Shown here one piece after another: positions 8,814 to 17,376 of a DNA stretch of 64,000 nucleotides. Under the pieces are notes generated by a model. That model did not search any database. It saw only the letters and a list, made by a program, of their open reading frames with translations, and was not told the DNA's origin. The translations under genes were made by a program, and so were the position numbers. The number at the start of each line of letters is the position of its first letter. The first letter of the stretch is position 1. The DNA is from UMGS1387 sp045540015 (GTDB lineage Bacteria > Bacillota > Clostridia > Oscillospirales > CAG-382): NCBI GenBank assembly GCA_045540015.1, contig JAZQGP010000028.1, positions 60,355 to 124,354 on the forward strand. The letters run 5' to 3'.

Positions 8814-9359
8814 ATGAACAAAAGGATAATTGCGGCTGTCAGAAGCGCGAATGAGCTTTTGGATGCTGTAAGGAGCGACGTGTGGATTATTTTCATGCTT
8901 GCGCCGAATATAGAAGATATTAAAGAACAGACCGAGCTTGTTCATAAGGCAGGAAAAAAACTGTTTATTCACATAGACCTTGCAGAGGGTATCGGAAAAG
9001 ACGAATACGGTATACGCTTTGTAAAAAAGCTGGGTGTGGACGGGATTATAAGCACAAGGACAAATATTATAAAGACAGCTGCAAAAATCGGTGTTTGTAC
9101 GGTGCAGCGTTTCTTTATTGTTGATTCTCATTCGGTGGATACAAGTATAGAAGCGGCAAAGCAGTCAAAGGCTGATATGATTGAAATAATGCCGGGCACT
9201 GTGGCAAAGGTTATAAATAAAATGAAAAATGAGCTTGAAATGCCGATTGTGGCCGGAGGGCTGATTGAGAATGAATTGGAAATCAGACAAGCACTCTTGT
9301 GCGGTGCGGCGGCTGTTTCCATCGGCAAAAAAGAGTTTTGGAGGAGTATAAATGAGTAA
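8814..9359 (+). CDS. glpP: GlpP-family glycerol-3-phosphate-responsive antiterminator
   Basis: This 181-residue TIM-barrel-like protein matches the GlpP family, whose Bacillus member binds glycerol-3-phosphate and lets transcription pass leader terminators of glp genes. Shared features are LFIHIDLAEGIGKDE, the GVDGIISTR strand, QRFFIVDSHS, IEIMPG and PIVAGGLIEN. The ATG at 8814 is preceded by AAAGAGG; an upstream ATG at 8772 would add 14 hydrophobic residues foreign to the family. No glpF, glpK or glpD is in the window, so its targets lie elsewhere or its ligand differs. It overlaps the next gene by 8 bp, pointing to a shared transcript with two HAD phosphatases. Confidence 0.87.
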   Translation: MNKRIIAAVRSANELLDAVRSDVWIIFMLAPNIEDIKEQTELVHKAGKKLFIHIDLAEGIGKDEYGIRFVKKLGVDGIISTRTNIIKTAAKIGVCTVQRFFIVDSHSVDTSIEAAKQSKADMIEIMPGTVAKVINKMKNELEMPIVAGGLIENELEIRQALLCGAAAVSIGKKEFWRSINE

Positions 9360-10140
9360 TCTTAAAGATAAACGGCTTTTTCTTCTTGATATGGATGGAA
9401 CCATATACCTTGATAACGACCTGTTCGACGGAACAAAGGATTTTTTGAAACATGTAAAATCAATCGGCGGAAGATATTTGTTTCTGACAAACAATTCCTC
9501 AAAAAGCGTTGATAAGTATGTTGAAAAACTGACCGGAATGGGAATCGAGGCAACTGCCGAGGATTTTCTCACATCGGTAAACGCAACCGTTCTTCATTTG
9601 CAGAAAAAGGCATATAAAAAAATTTATGCCTTTGGAACAAAGTCTTTTACCGAACAGCTTGAAGATGCCGGCTTTAATATAACAACAAAGCTTGAGGATG
9701 ATATAGATTGCCTGTGTATGGGCTTTGATACGGAGCTTACCTTCCAAAAGCTTGAGGATGCGTGCATTCTTCTCGGCAGAGGCGTTGACTATGTGGCAAC
9801 AAACCCTGACTGGGTGTGTCCTACATGGTACGGCTATGTGCCTGATTGCGGTTCTGTTTCCGAAATGCTTTATAATGCAACAAAAAGACGTCCTTTGTTT
9901 ATCGGAAAACCGCAGCCGGCTATGGCGCTTCTTGCAATTGAGGCAACCGGCTTTGAAGCGGAAGAAACGGTGCTTATCGGTGACAGACTGTATACTGACA
10001 TTGCCTGCGGCGTTAATGCTGGAATAAGCACGATTTTTGTTCTGAGCGGCGAAGGCACATTGGAGGATTTGAAAAACAGCGAAACAAAGCCTGAATTCGT
10101 ATATAAGAATATACGTGAAATATATAACGACTTGATATAA
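9352..10140 (+). CDS. HAD-IIA family hydrolase (NagD/AraL/phosphoglycolate phosphatase-like)
   Basis: This 262-residue protein belongs to subclass IIA of the HAD phosphatases. Motif I is LLDMDGTIYLDN, motif II lies in LFLTNNSS, the K of motif III is in FIGKPQPAM and motif IV is VLIGDRLYTDI. The C2A cap lies between motifs II and III. NagD, AraL and glycerol-1-phosphate-type phosphatases share this build, so the substrate is unclear. Co-transcription with a GlpP-like glycerol-phosphate sensor makes a small phosphorylated polyol or sugar plausible. GGAGGAG lies 7 nt before the ATG, inside the end of glpP. Confidence 0.9.
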   Translation: MSNLKDKRLFLLDMDGTIYLDNDLFDGTKDFLKHVKSIGGRYLFLTNNSSKSVDKYVEKLTGMGIEATAEDFLTSVNATVLHLQKKAYKKIYAFGTKSFTEQLEDAGFNITTKLEDDIDCLCMGFDTELTFQKLEDACILLGRGVDYVATNPDWVCPTWYGYVPDCGSVSEMLYNATKRRPLFIGKPQPAMALLAIEATGFEAEETVLIGDRLYTDIACGVNAGISTIFVLSGEGTLEDLKNSETKPEFVYKNIREIYNDLI

Positions 10141-10158
10141 AGGTGTAGAAAAGAGAAA

Positions 10159-10980
10159 ATGAAAAAATTCGAGGGGATGCTTCTTTGCACAGACCTTGAC
10201 GGGACTTTGCTCAGAAACGACAAGACAATATCCAAGGATAATCTTGATGCAATTGAATATTTTAAATCCGAGGGCGGTTACTTTACATTTGTAACAGGCA
10301 GAATGCCGTATTTTGTCAGAGATATTTATGAGGCAATAAAACCTAACTGTCCGTTTGGATGTATAAACGGCGGAGGAGTTTACGACCATATAAAGCAGGA
10401 ATATGTCTGGACGCAGGTAATGCCCGAAGATGTAATTGAGCTTGTTGAATATGCCGATAAGAATGTGCCCGGAATAGGAATACACATAAGTATGTTTGAT
10501 AAAATATACTTCTGCAGGGAAAATGAAGCTATGGCAAATTTCCGTAAATTCACAAAGGTGCCGAACATAGTGCTTGATTACAAGGATATAAAAGACCCGA
10601 TTGCAAAGGTTGTTTTTGCTGACGAGAATATGCAAAGCTTAGTGCTTCTTGAAAAGGTGTTAAAATCTCATCCCAGAGCTGATGAATTTGATTTTATACG
10701 CTCCGAGAGAACTATATATGAAATACTTCCAAAAGGCATAAGCAAGGGAACTGTTATATCGAAGCTTACACAAATTCTCGGAACGGATATGAACAAAACC
10801 ATCGCTGTGGGGGACTATAATAATGACATTGCAATGATTCAATGTGCAAAAGTCGGCGTTGCTGTTTCAAATGCCTGCAAAGAGGCAAAGGATGCCGCCG
10901 ACTACATAACCGTCAGCAATGAGCAGCACGCAATAGCGGCAATTGTTTCGGATATTGAAAGCGGAAAACTGAAAATATAG
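10159..10980 (+). CDS. Cof-type HAD-IIB family hydrolase
   Basis: This 273-residue protein is a sugar-phosphate phosphatase of the Cof/YidA type. Motif I is CTDLDGTLLRND, motif II VTGR, the motif III Lys is in the ILPKGISKG segment and motif IV is AVGDYNNDIAM. The C2B cap lies in the middle. Such enzymes dephosphorylate a range of sugar phosphates, flavin or pyridoxal intermediates. It follows the HAD-IIA gene by 18 bp and ends the operon. No clear terminator is visible after the stop. Confidence 0.92.
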   Translation: MKKFEGMLLCTDLDGTLLRNDKTISKDNLDAIEYFKSEGGYFTFVTGRMPYFVRDIYEAIKPNCPFGCINGGGVYDHIKQEYVWTQVMPEDVIELVEYADKNVPGIGIHISMFDKIYFCRENEAMANFRKFTKVPNIVLDYKDIKDPIAKVVFADENMQSLVLLEKVLKSHPRADEFDFIRSERTIYEILPKGISKGTVISKLTQILGTDMNKTIAVGDYNNDIAMIQCAKVGVAVSNACKEAKDAADYITVSNEQHAIAAIVSDIESGKLKI

Positions 10981-11094
10981 CTGCGGAGTTTTACAATTAA
11001 AAAACCGTTTGAAATGTGAATTATGCGTTTAATTAAGTAACACAAAGAAAACCGATAAATGTTATCAAATTTATAGAAGAATATTCATTTGTAC

Positions 11095-11123
11095 TTGACT
11101 TTTCTCGACATATTTTGTATAAT
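11095..11123 (+). promoter_or_regulatory. Sigma-A promoter of the Na/Pi cotransporter
   Basis: TTGACT (11095-11100), a 17-bp spacer and TATAAT (11118-11123). Transcription should begin near 11130, about 78 nt before the ATG. Confidence 0.8.
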
Positions 11124-11135
11124 TTATAATGGAAG

Positions 11136-11170
11136 AACATGAAAAACTTTTCGTGTTTTCATGTTTTTTC
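11136..11170 (+). promoter_or_regulatory. Terminator-like hairpin in the Na/Pi cotransporter leader (possible attenuator)
   Basis: AACATGAAAA (11136-11145) pairs with TTTTCATGTT (11156-11165) and a T-run follows. It starts only a few nt after the predicted transcript start and precedes the gene, so it would terminate early unless antagonised. Confidence 0.5.
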
Positions 11171-11207
11171 AAAATGCATTACATAACAAAAAGTACAGGA
11201 GGAAGTT

Positions 11208-12974
11208 ATGGATATTTTTATGATTTTGGGACTTGTCGGCGGTCTTGCACTGTTTCTATACGGTATGGACCTCATGGGCGACAGCTTGAAGAAGCTTGCA
11301 GGAGGAAGACTTGAATCGGTTCTTGCAAGGATTACATCAAACAGAACAAAAGGTTTTCTGCTTGGTCTTGTTGTAACAGCGATTATTCAGTCCTCGTCCG
11401 CAACGACGGTTATGCTTGTCGGTTTTGTAAACTCCGGTATTATGAAGCTTGGACAGACCATAAGCATCATAATGGGTGCAAATATCGGTACAACTGTTAC
11501 ATCATGGCTTCTCAGTACCGCTGAAATTGATGGCGCTGCCTCTTTGATTCTCAAACTCCTAAAACCCGATTCCTTTACTCCAATCTTGGCTCTTGTCGGA
11601 CTTTTTATGACAATGACCGCAAAGAATGATAAAAGAAAGAATCTTGGAACTATTTTCCTCGGTTTTGCCATACTCATGTTCGGTATGTCTGCAATGAGTG
11701 ATGCTGTTAAGGATTTGCGAAACAATGAAACATTTGTAAATATGCTTACTATGTTCTCAAATCCCATTCTCGGTATTCTTGTGGGAACAGTGTTTACCGG
11801 TATTATCCAGTCGTCCTCCGCATCAATCGGTGTGCTTCAGGCGCTTGCACTTACCTGTGCAATTCCTTATTCTACCGCAATTCCCGTAATTCTCGGTATG
11901 AATATAGGTACTACAATAACCCCGATAATTTCTTCAATCAGCGGAAACACGGATTCTAAAAGAGTGGCATTCACGTGCTTGTATATTAAAATGGTAGGCG
12001 TTGTTATTGTTTCGGCAATATTCTATGCTTTGAATGGAGTGTTGGGTTTTGAAATAATGAAGCCTGATGTCTATGCAAGTGCATTCAATATAGCCGTTGT
12101 TCATACGCTCTTCAATATTTTCTCAACAATAATCCTTATTCCTTTCTGTTCGCTTTTCGAAAAGCTCGCAATAAAGACTATCAGAAGCAAAAAAGACGAG
12201 AAGGAAGCAGATGCTTTTGCAATGCTTGATGAGCGCTTTCTTGCAATGCCGGCATTCGCTGTTGAAAAGTGTAAAGAGCTTGTAGGCGATATGGCAAACA
12301 TTTCGGTGGATTCCTTTAAAAAGGCAACAACGCTTCTTGACAACTTTGACATCCAAATGTTTGAGGAAATTGAAAGACTTGAAAAAACAGTTGATAAATA
12401 CGAAGATAAGACAAGCTCTTACCTTGTAAAAATAGCCGAAACGCAGATGTCTTCGAAGGACAGTAAGGTTGTAACCGAGCTTCTTCATTGCATCGGAGAT
12501 ATTGAACGTATATCCGACCATGCACTCAATATTGCAGAAGCTGCAAAGGAAATTTACGATAAGCAGATAAGCTTTTCGGATAAAGCAAAGAAAGATATCG
12601 CAATTATTACAAGTGCCGTATCCGAAATACTCGACCTTGCAGTTCTCTCGCTTGTTAATGACGATCTTCTTGCAGCTCAGAGTGTTGAGCCTCTCGAGCA
12701 GGTTATTGATAGACTCAAGAGAAAAATCAAGAACGGTCATATTACAAGACTTCGCGAAGGAAACTGCACCATGGAGCTCGGATTTATTCTCTCCGACCTT
12801 CTTACAAACTACGAAAGAGTTTCCGACCATTGCTCGAATATCGCCGTATGCTTTATTGAGATTGCAAATGACACATTTGAAGCTCATGAATACCTCAGCC
12901 ACGTAAAATCGGGCGAAGAAAAAGAGTTCAGCGAAATGTATGAAAGCTATAAGCAGAAGTATTATATAGCGTAA
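11208..12974 (+). CDS. Na/Pi cotransporter family protein with C-terminal PhoU-like domain
   Basis: This 588-residue membrane protein belongs to the NptA/YjbB family of sodium-dependent phosphate transporters. The inverted-repeat transport domain shows both QSSSA signatures, AIIQSSSATTV near residue 62 and GIIQSSSASIG near residue 200, and eight or so hydrophobic segments to about residue 320. Residues about 345-580 are helical and PhoU-like (ERISDHALNIAE and ERVSDHCSNIAV), a domain that in this family is thought to gate transport. AGGAGG lies 6 nt before the ATG. It is a single-gene unit with a promoter, a possible attenuator and a strong terminator. Direction (uptake or export) cannot be told from sequence. 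Confidence 0.93.
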   Translation: MDIFMILGLVGGLALFLYGMDLMGDSLKKLAGGRLESVLARITSNRTKGFLLGLVVTAIIQSSSATTVMLVGFVNSGIMKLGQTISIIMGANIGTTVTSWLLSTAEIDGAASLILKLLKPDSFTPILALVGLFMTMTAKNDKRKNLGTIFLGFAILMFGMSAMSDAVKDLRNNETFVNMLTMFSNPILGILVGTVFTGIIQSSSASIGVLQALALTCAIPYSTAIPVILGMNIGTTITPIISSISGNTDSKRVAFTCLYIKMVGVVIVSAIFYALNGVLGFEIMKPDVYASAFNIAVVHTLFNIFSTIILIPFCSLFEKLAIKTIRSKKDEKEADAFAMLDERFLAMPAFAVEKCKELVGDMANISVDSFKKATTLLDNFDIQMFEEIERLEKTVDKYEDKTSSYLVKIAETQMSSKDSKVVTELLHCIGDIERISDHALNIAEAAKEIYDKQISFSDKAKKDIAIITSAVSEILDLAVLSLVNDDLLAAQSVEPLEQVIDRLKRKIKNGHITRLREGNCTMELGFILSDLLTNYERVSDHCSNIAVCFIEIANDTFEAHEYLSHVKSGEEKEFSEMYESYKQKYYIA

Positions 12975-12990
12975 AAGAATAATAAAACCG

Positions 12991-13029
12991 GCGCTTTGTG
13001 CGGCCTGAGGCTGCATAAGGCGCTTTTTT
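12991..13029 (+). terminator. Rho-independent terminator after the Na/Pi cotransporter
   Basis: GCGCTTTGTGC (12991-13001) pairs over 11 bp with GCATAAGGCGC (13013-13023), then six T follow. Confidence 0.9.
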
Positions 13030-13075
13030 GACGTGAACTTGTTCAAACAGCTTAAAGCTGCGTCAGTTAGTATTA

Positions 13076-13104
13076 TTGACAATGTTTTGATTTTATGGTA
13101 AACT
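13076..13104 (+). promoter_or_regulatory. Sigma-A promoter of the GH65-beta-PGM operon
   Basis: Consensus TTGACA (13076-13081), a 17-bp spacer and TAAACT (13099-13104), 62 bp before the GH65 start. Confidence 0.7.
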
Positions 13105-13165
13105 TATAAAAAAGAGGTAGAGTTATCCCGGCATTAACAAATAAAACAGAAAGGAAGTACAATGA

Positions 13166-15382
13166 ATGTTAAAAGCAACATCTGAAAAATTCATTGAACA
13201 AAGCTACAAAATTGAAGAAGAAGCGTTGAATGCCTCTTTGTTTACCACGGGTAACGGCTACATCGGAGTAAGAGGAAGCTATGAGGAATATGGCTCGATA
13301 CGTATTCAAGGAGCGTATATACGCGGTGTCATTGATGAGATAATCGAGGTAATGGAACCTTTTGCAGATAATGAGTACATGAAAAAGTACTATATCGACG
13401 AAGATAAGCTCAAAAACTTTGAATATCAGGACAGCGTTGTAAACAATGCCGATTTTCTGCTTATTAGAATATCGGTGGACGGTGAAACCTTTTACCCTTG
13501 GGAGGGAAAGCTGCATGATTGGCAGCGTTATATCGATATGACAAACGAATGTCTTGTCAGAAAGGTGCGCTGGGAAAACAGCAAGGGCGATATCACCGAC
13601 ATTTGCTTTGAGAGATTTTCATCCTTTGACAATGACCACGTTTATTGCATAAAAGTTTGTATAACACCTGTAAATCACAGTAAAAAAATTACTGTGATGT
13701 CTGGAACCGATAAAAGAGTAAAAACCGGTGGCCAGAAAATCACATCGGTAATAAACGAAAAGGCATGGGAGAATAAAACCTTTGTTCACATGCTTATGGG
13801 TAAGAAATACGGATTTGAAACGGCTATAACGACAGTGACGGATATATATCCGGAATCACCTGAATGGAGGTTCGAAAATGAAGGCGGAATGATTTATAAT
13901 ACTGCGGAATATGTTTCAAAGCAAGGTGAAACTCAGACGGTTGAAAAGTGCATTTATATAACCTCTTCAAGAGAGGAAAGCATAAATGAGCCGACAGTGC
14001 TTGATGAAAGATACGAAACTTATTACGAGAAACATATCAAAGCATACAGAGAAGTATTTGATATGATGGACATAACCATAGAGGGTGATGAAAAGGCGGA
14101 CGCAGGCGTAAGATTTGCAAACTATCATTCGGCAATTTCCGTTGCGAGAAATGACAGCCTGCATAGCCTGTCTGCAAAGGGACTTACCGGCGAAAGATAT
14201 AATAACTTTGTTTGGTGGGACTGCGAGGTTTATCAACTTCCGGTGTTTATATATGCAATCCCCGATGCTGCAAAAAAGGCTCTTATGTACAGATATGACA
14301 GACTTGCAAAGTCTAAGGAGAATGCAAAAGAAGCCGGATATAAGGGCGCAAAATATGCATTCTGTTCGTCGGTTGAAGGTGACGAGCGCGTATGGGAATA
14401 TGCAAGACATCCGTTCATGCAGATACATATAAATGCCGATATCGCATGGGGAATTATACACTATTATACCGTAACGGGTGATACCGAATTTTTGAAGGAT
14501 TACGGTTTGGAGCTGCTTACTCAATTGTGCGAATATTGGTGCAGTAGGGTGGAAAATTGCGGCGACCGTTATGAAATAAGACGTGTTACAGGAACAGACG
14601 AGCATCATCCGTATGTAAATAACGATGCATATACAAACTATCTTGTAAAATTTGTTCTTGAAAAAACCAGTGAGTACTGCAAAAAATTCGGAATTGATAA
14701 GGATTATACAGATGTTGCCGAAAAACTGTTTCTTCCTCTCGAAAAGGGTGGTATGATTCCTCAGTTTGACGGTTATTTCAATCTCAGCCGCACACTTGAA
14801 GAGGCAGGCGGAAGTGATGCCAAAAAATTCCAAATGAAATCCTCGGGACTTTATCATAAGAGTCAGGTTATAAAGCAGCCGGACGTAATGCTTATATACA
14901 GCTATCTGAACATGTATCCTGAGAATTCGGATTATACCGCAAACTGGGATTATTATGAAAAAATGTGTGAATCTTCATCATCACTGTCGTTTGCACCGCA
15001 TTCAATATGTGCTGCCGATAACGGCAGAATGCTCTCGGCCTATAATTATCTTATTGAAACCTCGTATATTGACGTGTATGACATACATAAATGCGGATGG
15101 CAGGGTGTTCACTCAGGCTGTCTTGTAGGTGCGTGGTATGCAATGTTCAGAGGTGTGGCAGGAATTGTATGCAGAGAAGATTGTATTGAAATTAATCCTC
15201 ACATGATGCCTTGGTGGAACGGTGTTAAGCTCAGATTTATGTATCACGGAAGTAAATTTGAGGTTGATATGAATAATGAAACGTATACCCTTAAAACTGA
15301 CAGTAAAAATGCTGTTTCCGTAAAATTCAGAGGTGAAGACGTCACTGTTGACAGCAATTCCGAAATGTCTAAGAAAATGTGA
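13166..15382 (+). CDS. Glycoside hydrolase family 65 disaccharide phosphorylase
   Basis: This 738-residue cytoplasmic enzyme is a GH65 phosphorylase, the family of maltose, trehalose, kojibiose and nigerose phosphorylases, which split a disaccharide with phosphate to beta-glucose-1-phosphate plus glucose. It has the N-terminal beta-sandwich (GNGYIGVRGSYEE), the (alpha/alpha)6 barrel with WWDCEVYQLP, and the general-acid Glu479 in TGTDEHH followed by YVNNDAYTN. The phosphate-loop region appears as HKCGWQGVHSG, matching the usual H..G..GVHAG pattern. The ATG at 13166 has AAGGAAG 9 nt upstream; an overlapping out-of-frame ATG at 13162 is a dead end. A beta-phosphoglucomutase 10 bp downstream completes the route to glucose-6-phosphate. 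Disaccharide specificity is not readable. Confidence 0.93.
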   Translation: MLKATSEKFIEQSYKIEEEALNASLFTTGNGYIGVRGSYEEYGSIRIQGAYIRGVIDEIIEVMEPFADNEYMKKYYIDEDKLKNFEYQDSVVNNADFLLIRISVDGETFYPWEGKLHDWQRYIDMTNECLVRKVRWENSKGDITDICFERFSSFDNDHVYCIKVCITPVNHSKKITVMSGTDKRVKTGGQKITSVINEKAWENKTFVHMLMGKKYGFETAITTVTDIYPESPEWRFENEGGMIYNTAEYVSKQGETQTVEKCIYITSSREESINEPTVLDERYETYYEKHIKAYREVFDMMDITIEGDEKADAGVRFANYHSAISVARNDSLHSLSAKGLTGERYNNFVWWDCEVYQLPVFIYAIPDAAKKALMYRYDRLAKSKENAKEAGYKGAKYAFCSSVEGDERVWEYARHPFMQIHINADIAWGIIHYYTVTGDTEFLKDYGLELLTQLCEYWCSRVENCGDRYEIRRVTGTDEHHPYVNNDAYTNYLVKFVLEKTSEYCKKFGIDKDYTDVAEKLFLPLEKGGMIPQFDGYFNLSRTLEEAGGSDAKKFQMKSSGLYHKSQVIKQPDVMLIYSYLNMYPENSDYTANWDYYEKMCESSSSLSFAPHSICAADNGRMLSAYNYLIETSYIDVYDIHKCGWQGVHSGCLVGAWYAMFRGVAGIVCREDCIEINPHMMPWWNGVKLRFMYHGSKFEVDMNNETYTLKTDSKNAVSVKFRGEDVTVDSNSEMSKKM

Positions 15383-15392
15383 GGGTGTACAG

Positions 15393-16034
15393 ATGAATAA
15401 TATAAAAGCGGTAATTTTTGACCTGGACGGCGTAATTGTATCAACGGATGAATGTCATTATCTTGCATGGAAAAAAATAGCAGATGAAGAAAATATATTT
15501 TTTGACAGGGAAATAAATAACAGGCTTCGAGGCGTAAGTCGTATGGAAAGCCTGGACATCGTCCTTGAAAAAGCCGCAAGAGAGTATACTCCCGAAGAAA
15601 AAAATTCTCTTGCAGAAAAAAAGAATAACTTCTATAAAGAGTATATAAAGAGCCTGACGCCTGCGGACATACTTGCCGGTGTTATGGAAAACCTTGAAAC
15701 ACTGAAAGCTAAGGGAATTAAAATTGCGATAGGATCTTCAAGTAAGAATACACCTGCGATTTTAAAGCAGATAGGGCTTGAAAACTATTTTGATGCTATA
15801 TCTGACGGAAATAATATAAAGAAATCCAAGCCCGACCCGGAAGTGTTTGTTAAAGCTGCGGATATGCTCGGAATGAAATACAGCGAATGTATGATAGTCG
15901 AGGACGCCGATGCGGGCATACAGGCGGGTAAAAATGCCGGAATGCTGACGTTGGCGGTAGGCAAGGCAACCGGTGCCGATGTTAAAATAGAAAATCTTGG
16001 CAAAGCAAGCATTTCAGAGATTATTGGATTGTAA
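15393..16034 (+). CDS. pgmB: Beta-phosphoglucomutase
   Basis: This 213-residue HAD-superfamily mutase converts beta-glucose-1-phosphate to glucose-6-phosphate. Motif I is FDLDGVIVSTDECHYLAW, where the second Asp is the acid/base and the HxxAW cap residues are typical of beta-PGM. RLRGVSRMESL is the family's substrate-specificity loop, followed by GSSSKNT (motif II), KSKPDPEVF (motif III) and VEDADAGIQA (motif IV). The ATG at 15393 follows GAGGG and is preferred over an ATG 60 bp upstream inside the GH65 gene. Its position after a GH65 phosphorylase supports the role strongly. Confidence 0.95.
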   Translation: MNNIKAVIFDLDGVIVSTDECHYLAWKKIADEENIFFDREINNRLRGVSRMESLDIVLEKAAREYTPEEKNSLAEKKNNFYKEYIKSLTPADILAGVMENLETLKAKGIKIAIGSSSKNTPAILKQIGLENYFDAISDGNNIKKSKPDPEVFVKAADMLGMKYSECMIVEDADAGIQAGKNAGMLTLAVGKATGADVKIENLGKASISEIIGL

Positions 16035-16059
16035 AGAGAATCAATAGTTTAAAATAAAG

Positions 16060-16091
16060 ACAGGGACTGCAGTGTTTGTTACAGTCCCTGT
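16060..16091. terminator. Bidirectional terminator between pgmB and luxS
   Basis: ACAGGGACTG (16060-16069) pairs perfectly with CAGTCCCTGT (16082-16091). TTTTGTATT follows on the plus strand and CTTTATTTTAAAC on the minus strand, so it can serve both convergent genes. Confidence 0.85.
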
Positions 16092-16128
16092 TTTGTATTA
16101 AAATCATTATACGGATTTTTCACGGTTG

Positions 16129-16587
16129 TTATATTGTTGTATATTCAAAGCTCTGCGTTCTCGACTCCAGCACCTCAAGATACTTCTTGCTTTCCTCTTT
16201 AGCCTTTGAAAGCTCGAGTGTTCTGTAGTTTCCGCACTCGATTTCCGAGCAACCGAAAACCTCGCCTTCGTATGCGGATATCTTTTTGAGTACGTCTTTG
16301 ATTACACACAATACCTTTTCATTGTCTGCGTTTCTCACGAGCAGATAAAAACCTGTTTGACAACCCATGGGGCCAAAGTAAATGACGTCCTCCGATATTT
16401 CCGAGTTTCTTACAAAGGTTGCAAACATGTGCTCAAATGTGTGCATTGTTACGTTGTCCATGACATCGCCCGAATTAGGTACTCTCGTTCTCATGTCGTA
16501 TGTTACAATGTCGCCGTCAATGCGGGAAACATATATTCCAGGAATCAGCTTTGTGTGGTCGACGGTAAAACTTGCTATTTTCTTCAT
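16129..16587 (-). CDS. luxS: S-ribosylhomocysteine lyase LuxS
   Basis: This 152-residue metalloenzyme cleaves S-ribosylhomocysteine to homocysteine and DPD, the precursor of AI-2, in the activated methyl cycle. The zinc site is complete: His49 and His53 in HTFEH and Cys118 in CGNY. The catalytic Cys76 lies in FGPMGCQTGFY. The start at 16587 gives the family length and is preceded by AAGGAG; a longer in-frame upstream extension has no homology features. It has its own promoter and a shared terminator. No pfs (mtnN) gene or AI-2 receptor is in the window, so a purely metabolic role is as likely as signalling. Confidence 0.96.
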   Translation of the reverse strand: MKKIASFTVDHTKLIPGIYVSRIDGDIVTYDMRTRVPNSGDVMDNVTMHTFEHMFATFVRNSEISEDVIYFGPMGCQTGFYLLVRNADNEKVLCVIKDVLKKISAYEGEVFGCSEIECGNYRTLELSKAKEESKKYLEVLESRTQSFEYTTI

Positions 16588-16617
16588 TTTTGTGCTCCTT
16601 GATGGTTTGTTGAAATA

Positions 16618-16646
16618 ATAATAACACAGAAAAATGTGCTTGTCAA
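16618..16646 (-). promoter_or_regulatory. Sigma-A promoter of luxS
   Basis: On the minus strand TTGACA (16646-16641), a 17-bp spacer and TATTAT (16623-16618), about 30 bp before the start codon. Confidence 0.8.
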
Positions 16647-16751
16647 TTACGCATTTTCTGTATATAAGAGTAAATTTGACTAATAAAACACGGCACATGA
16701 TGCATCTTGTTTGGCAAAAAAGAAAAAATACGAAAAAAAGTAAAAAAACAC

Positions 16752-16785
16752 TTGATTTTTTTTGAGAGTTGTGGTAAAGTATAGT
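16752..16785 (+). promoter_or_regulatory. Probable promoter of the rimP-nusA-infB operon
   Basis: TTGATT (16752-16757), a 17-bp spacer and TAAAGT (16775-16780); a TATAGT at 16780-16785 is an alternative -10. Confidence 0.5.
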
Positions 16786-16806
16786 ACAGAAGGATATCAG
16801 AGTACA

Positions 16807-16832
16807 AAGAGCGGTCGCAAAACCGCTCTTTA
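16807..16832 (+). promoter_or_regulatory. Leader hairpin before rimP
   Basis: AAGAGCGGT and ACCGCTCTT form a stem around a short CGCAAA loop, followed by TAAAATTTATTTT. It sits about 25 nt after the predicted transcript start and 25 nt before rimP. It could be an attenuator or a 5' stabilising stem. Confidence 0.5.
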
Positions 16833-16855
16833 AAATTTATTTTGGAGCATAAGAG

Positions 16856-17341
16856 GTGTTGTATTTGGCTGAAAAGAAAAAGGGCAATATCGCGGCAAGA
16901 GTTACAGAAATGATAAAAGATGCGGTCGAGGAATGCGGCTGTACTCTCTGGGACGTTGAGTTTGTCAAAGAGGGAACGGATTTCAATCTTGTGGTTTATA
17001 TCGATAAACCCGAGGGAATAAGCCTTGATGACTGCGAAATGGTAAACGATGCGATTGAACCTATAATCGATGAAAACGACCCGATTGAGGGAAGCTACTA
17101 TCTTGAGGTTTCCTCACCCGGACTTGAGAGAGAGCTTAAAACACCGGAACATTTTGCGGCGTTTGTCGGTGAGAGAGTGCTTGTAAAGCTCTATGCACCG
17201 AAGGACGGCAAAAAGGCGTTTGACGGAAACATAGCATCGTACGACGAAGAAAAAGACGAGCTGATTCTTGACTGCTCGGGCATAGAAATTGCACTTTCCC
17301 GTAAGGACTGTGCAAGCATAAAAACAGTTTGCGAATTTTAA
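16856..17341 (+). CDS. rimP: Ribosome maturation factor RimP
   Basis: This 161-residue protein assists 30S subunit maturation. It has the N-terminal alpha/beta domain (CTLWDVEFVKEGTDFNLVVYID), the conserved DCE...DA.EP.ID stretch and the SPGLERELKTPEHF linker, then a C-terminal SH3-like barrel. The start is uncertain. GTG at 16856 lies 8 nt after GGAG, while TTG at 16865 lies 8 nt after AAGAGG; the latter gives a protein beginning LAEKKKG, closer to the usual length. It opens the classic nusA operon. Confidence 0.95.
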   Translation: MLYLAEKKKGNIAARVTEMIKDAVEECGCTLWDVEFVKEGTDFNLVVYIDKPEGISLDDCEMVNDAIEPIIDENDPIEGSYYLEVSSPGLERELKTPEHFAAFVGERVLVKLYAPKDGKKAFDGNIASYDEEKDELILDCSGIEIALSRKDCASIKTVCEF

Positions 17342-17376
17342 GATAATTAAGTATATACAGGAGGAATAACCGGAAA

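Noticed and set aside
9499..10635. 378-residue open frame on the minus strand
   Set aside because: It runs antisense to two HAD genes with complete catalytic motifs and encodes a Cys/aromatic-rich sequence without domains.
12123..13082. 319-residue open frame on the minus strand
   Set aside because: It is antisense to the PhoU-like domain and would run through the cotransporter terminator; composition is shadow-like.
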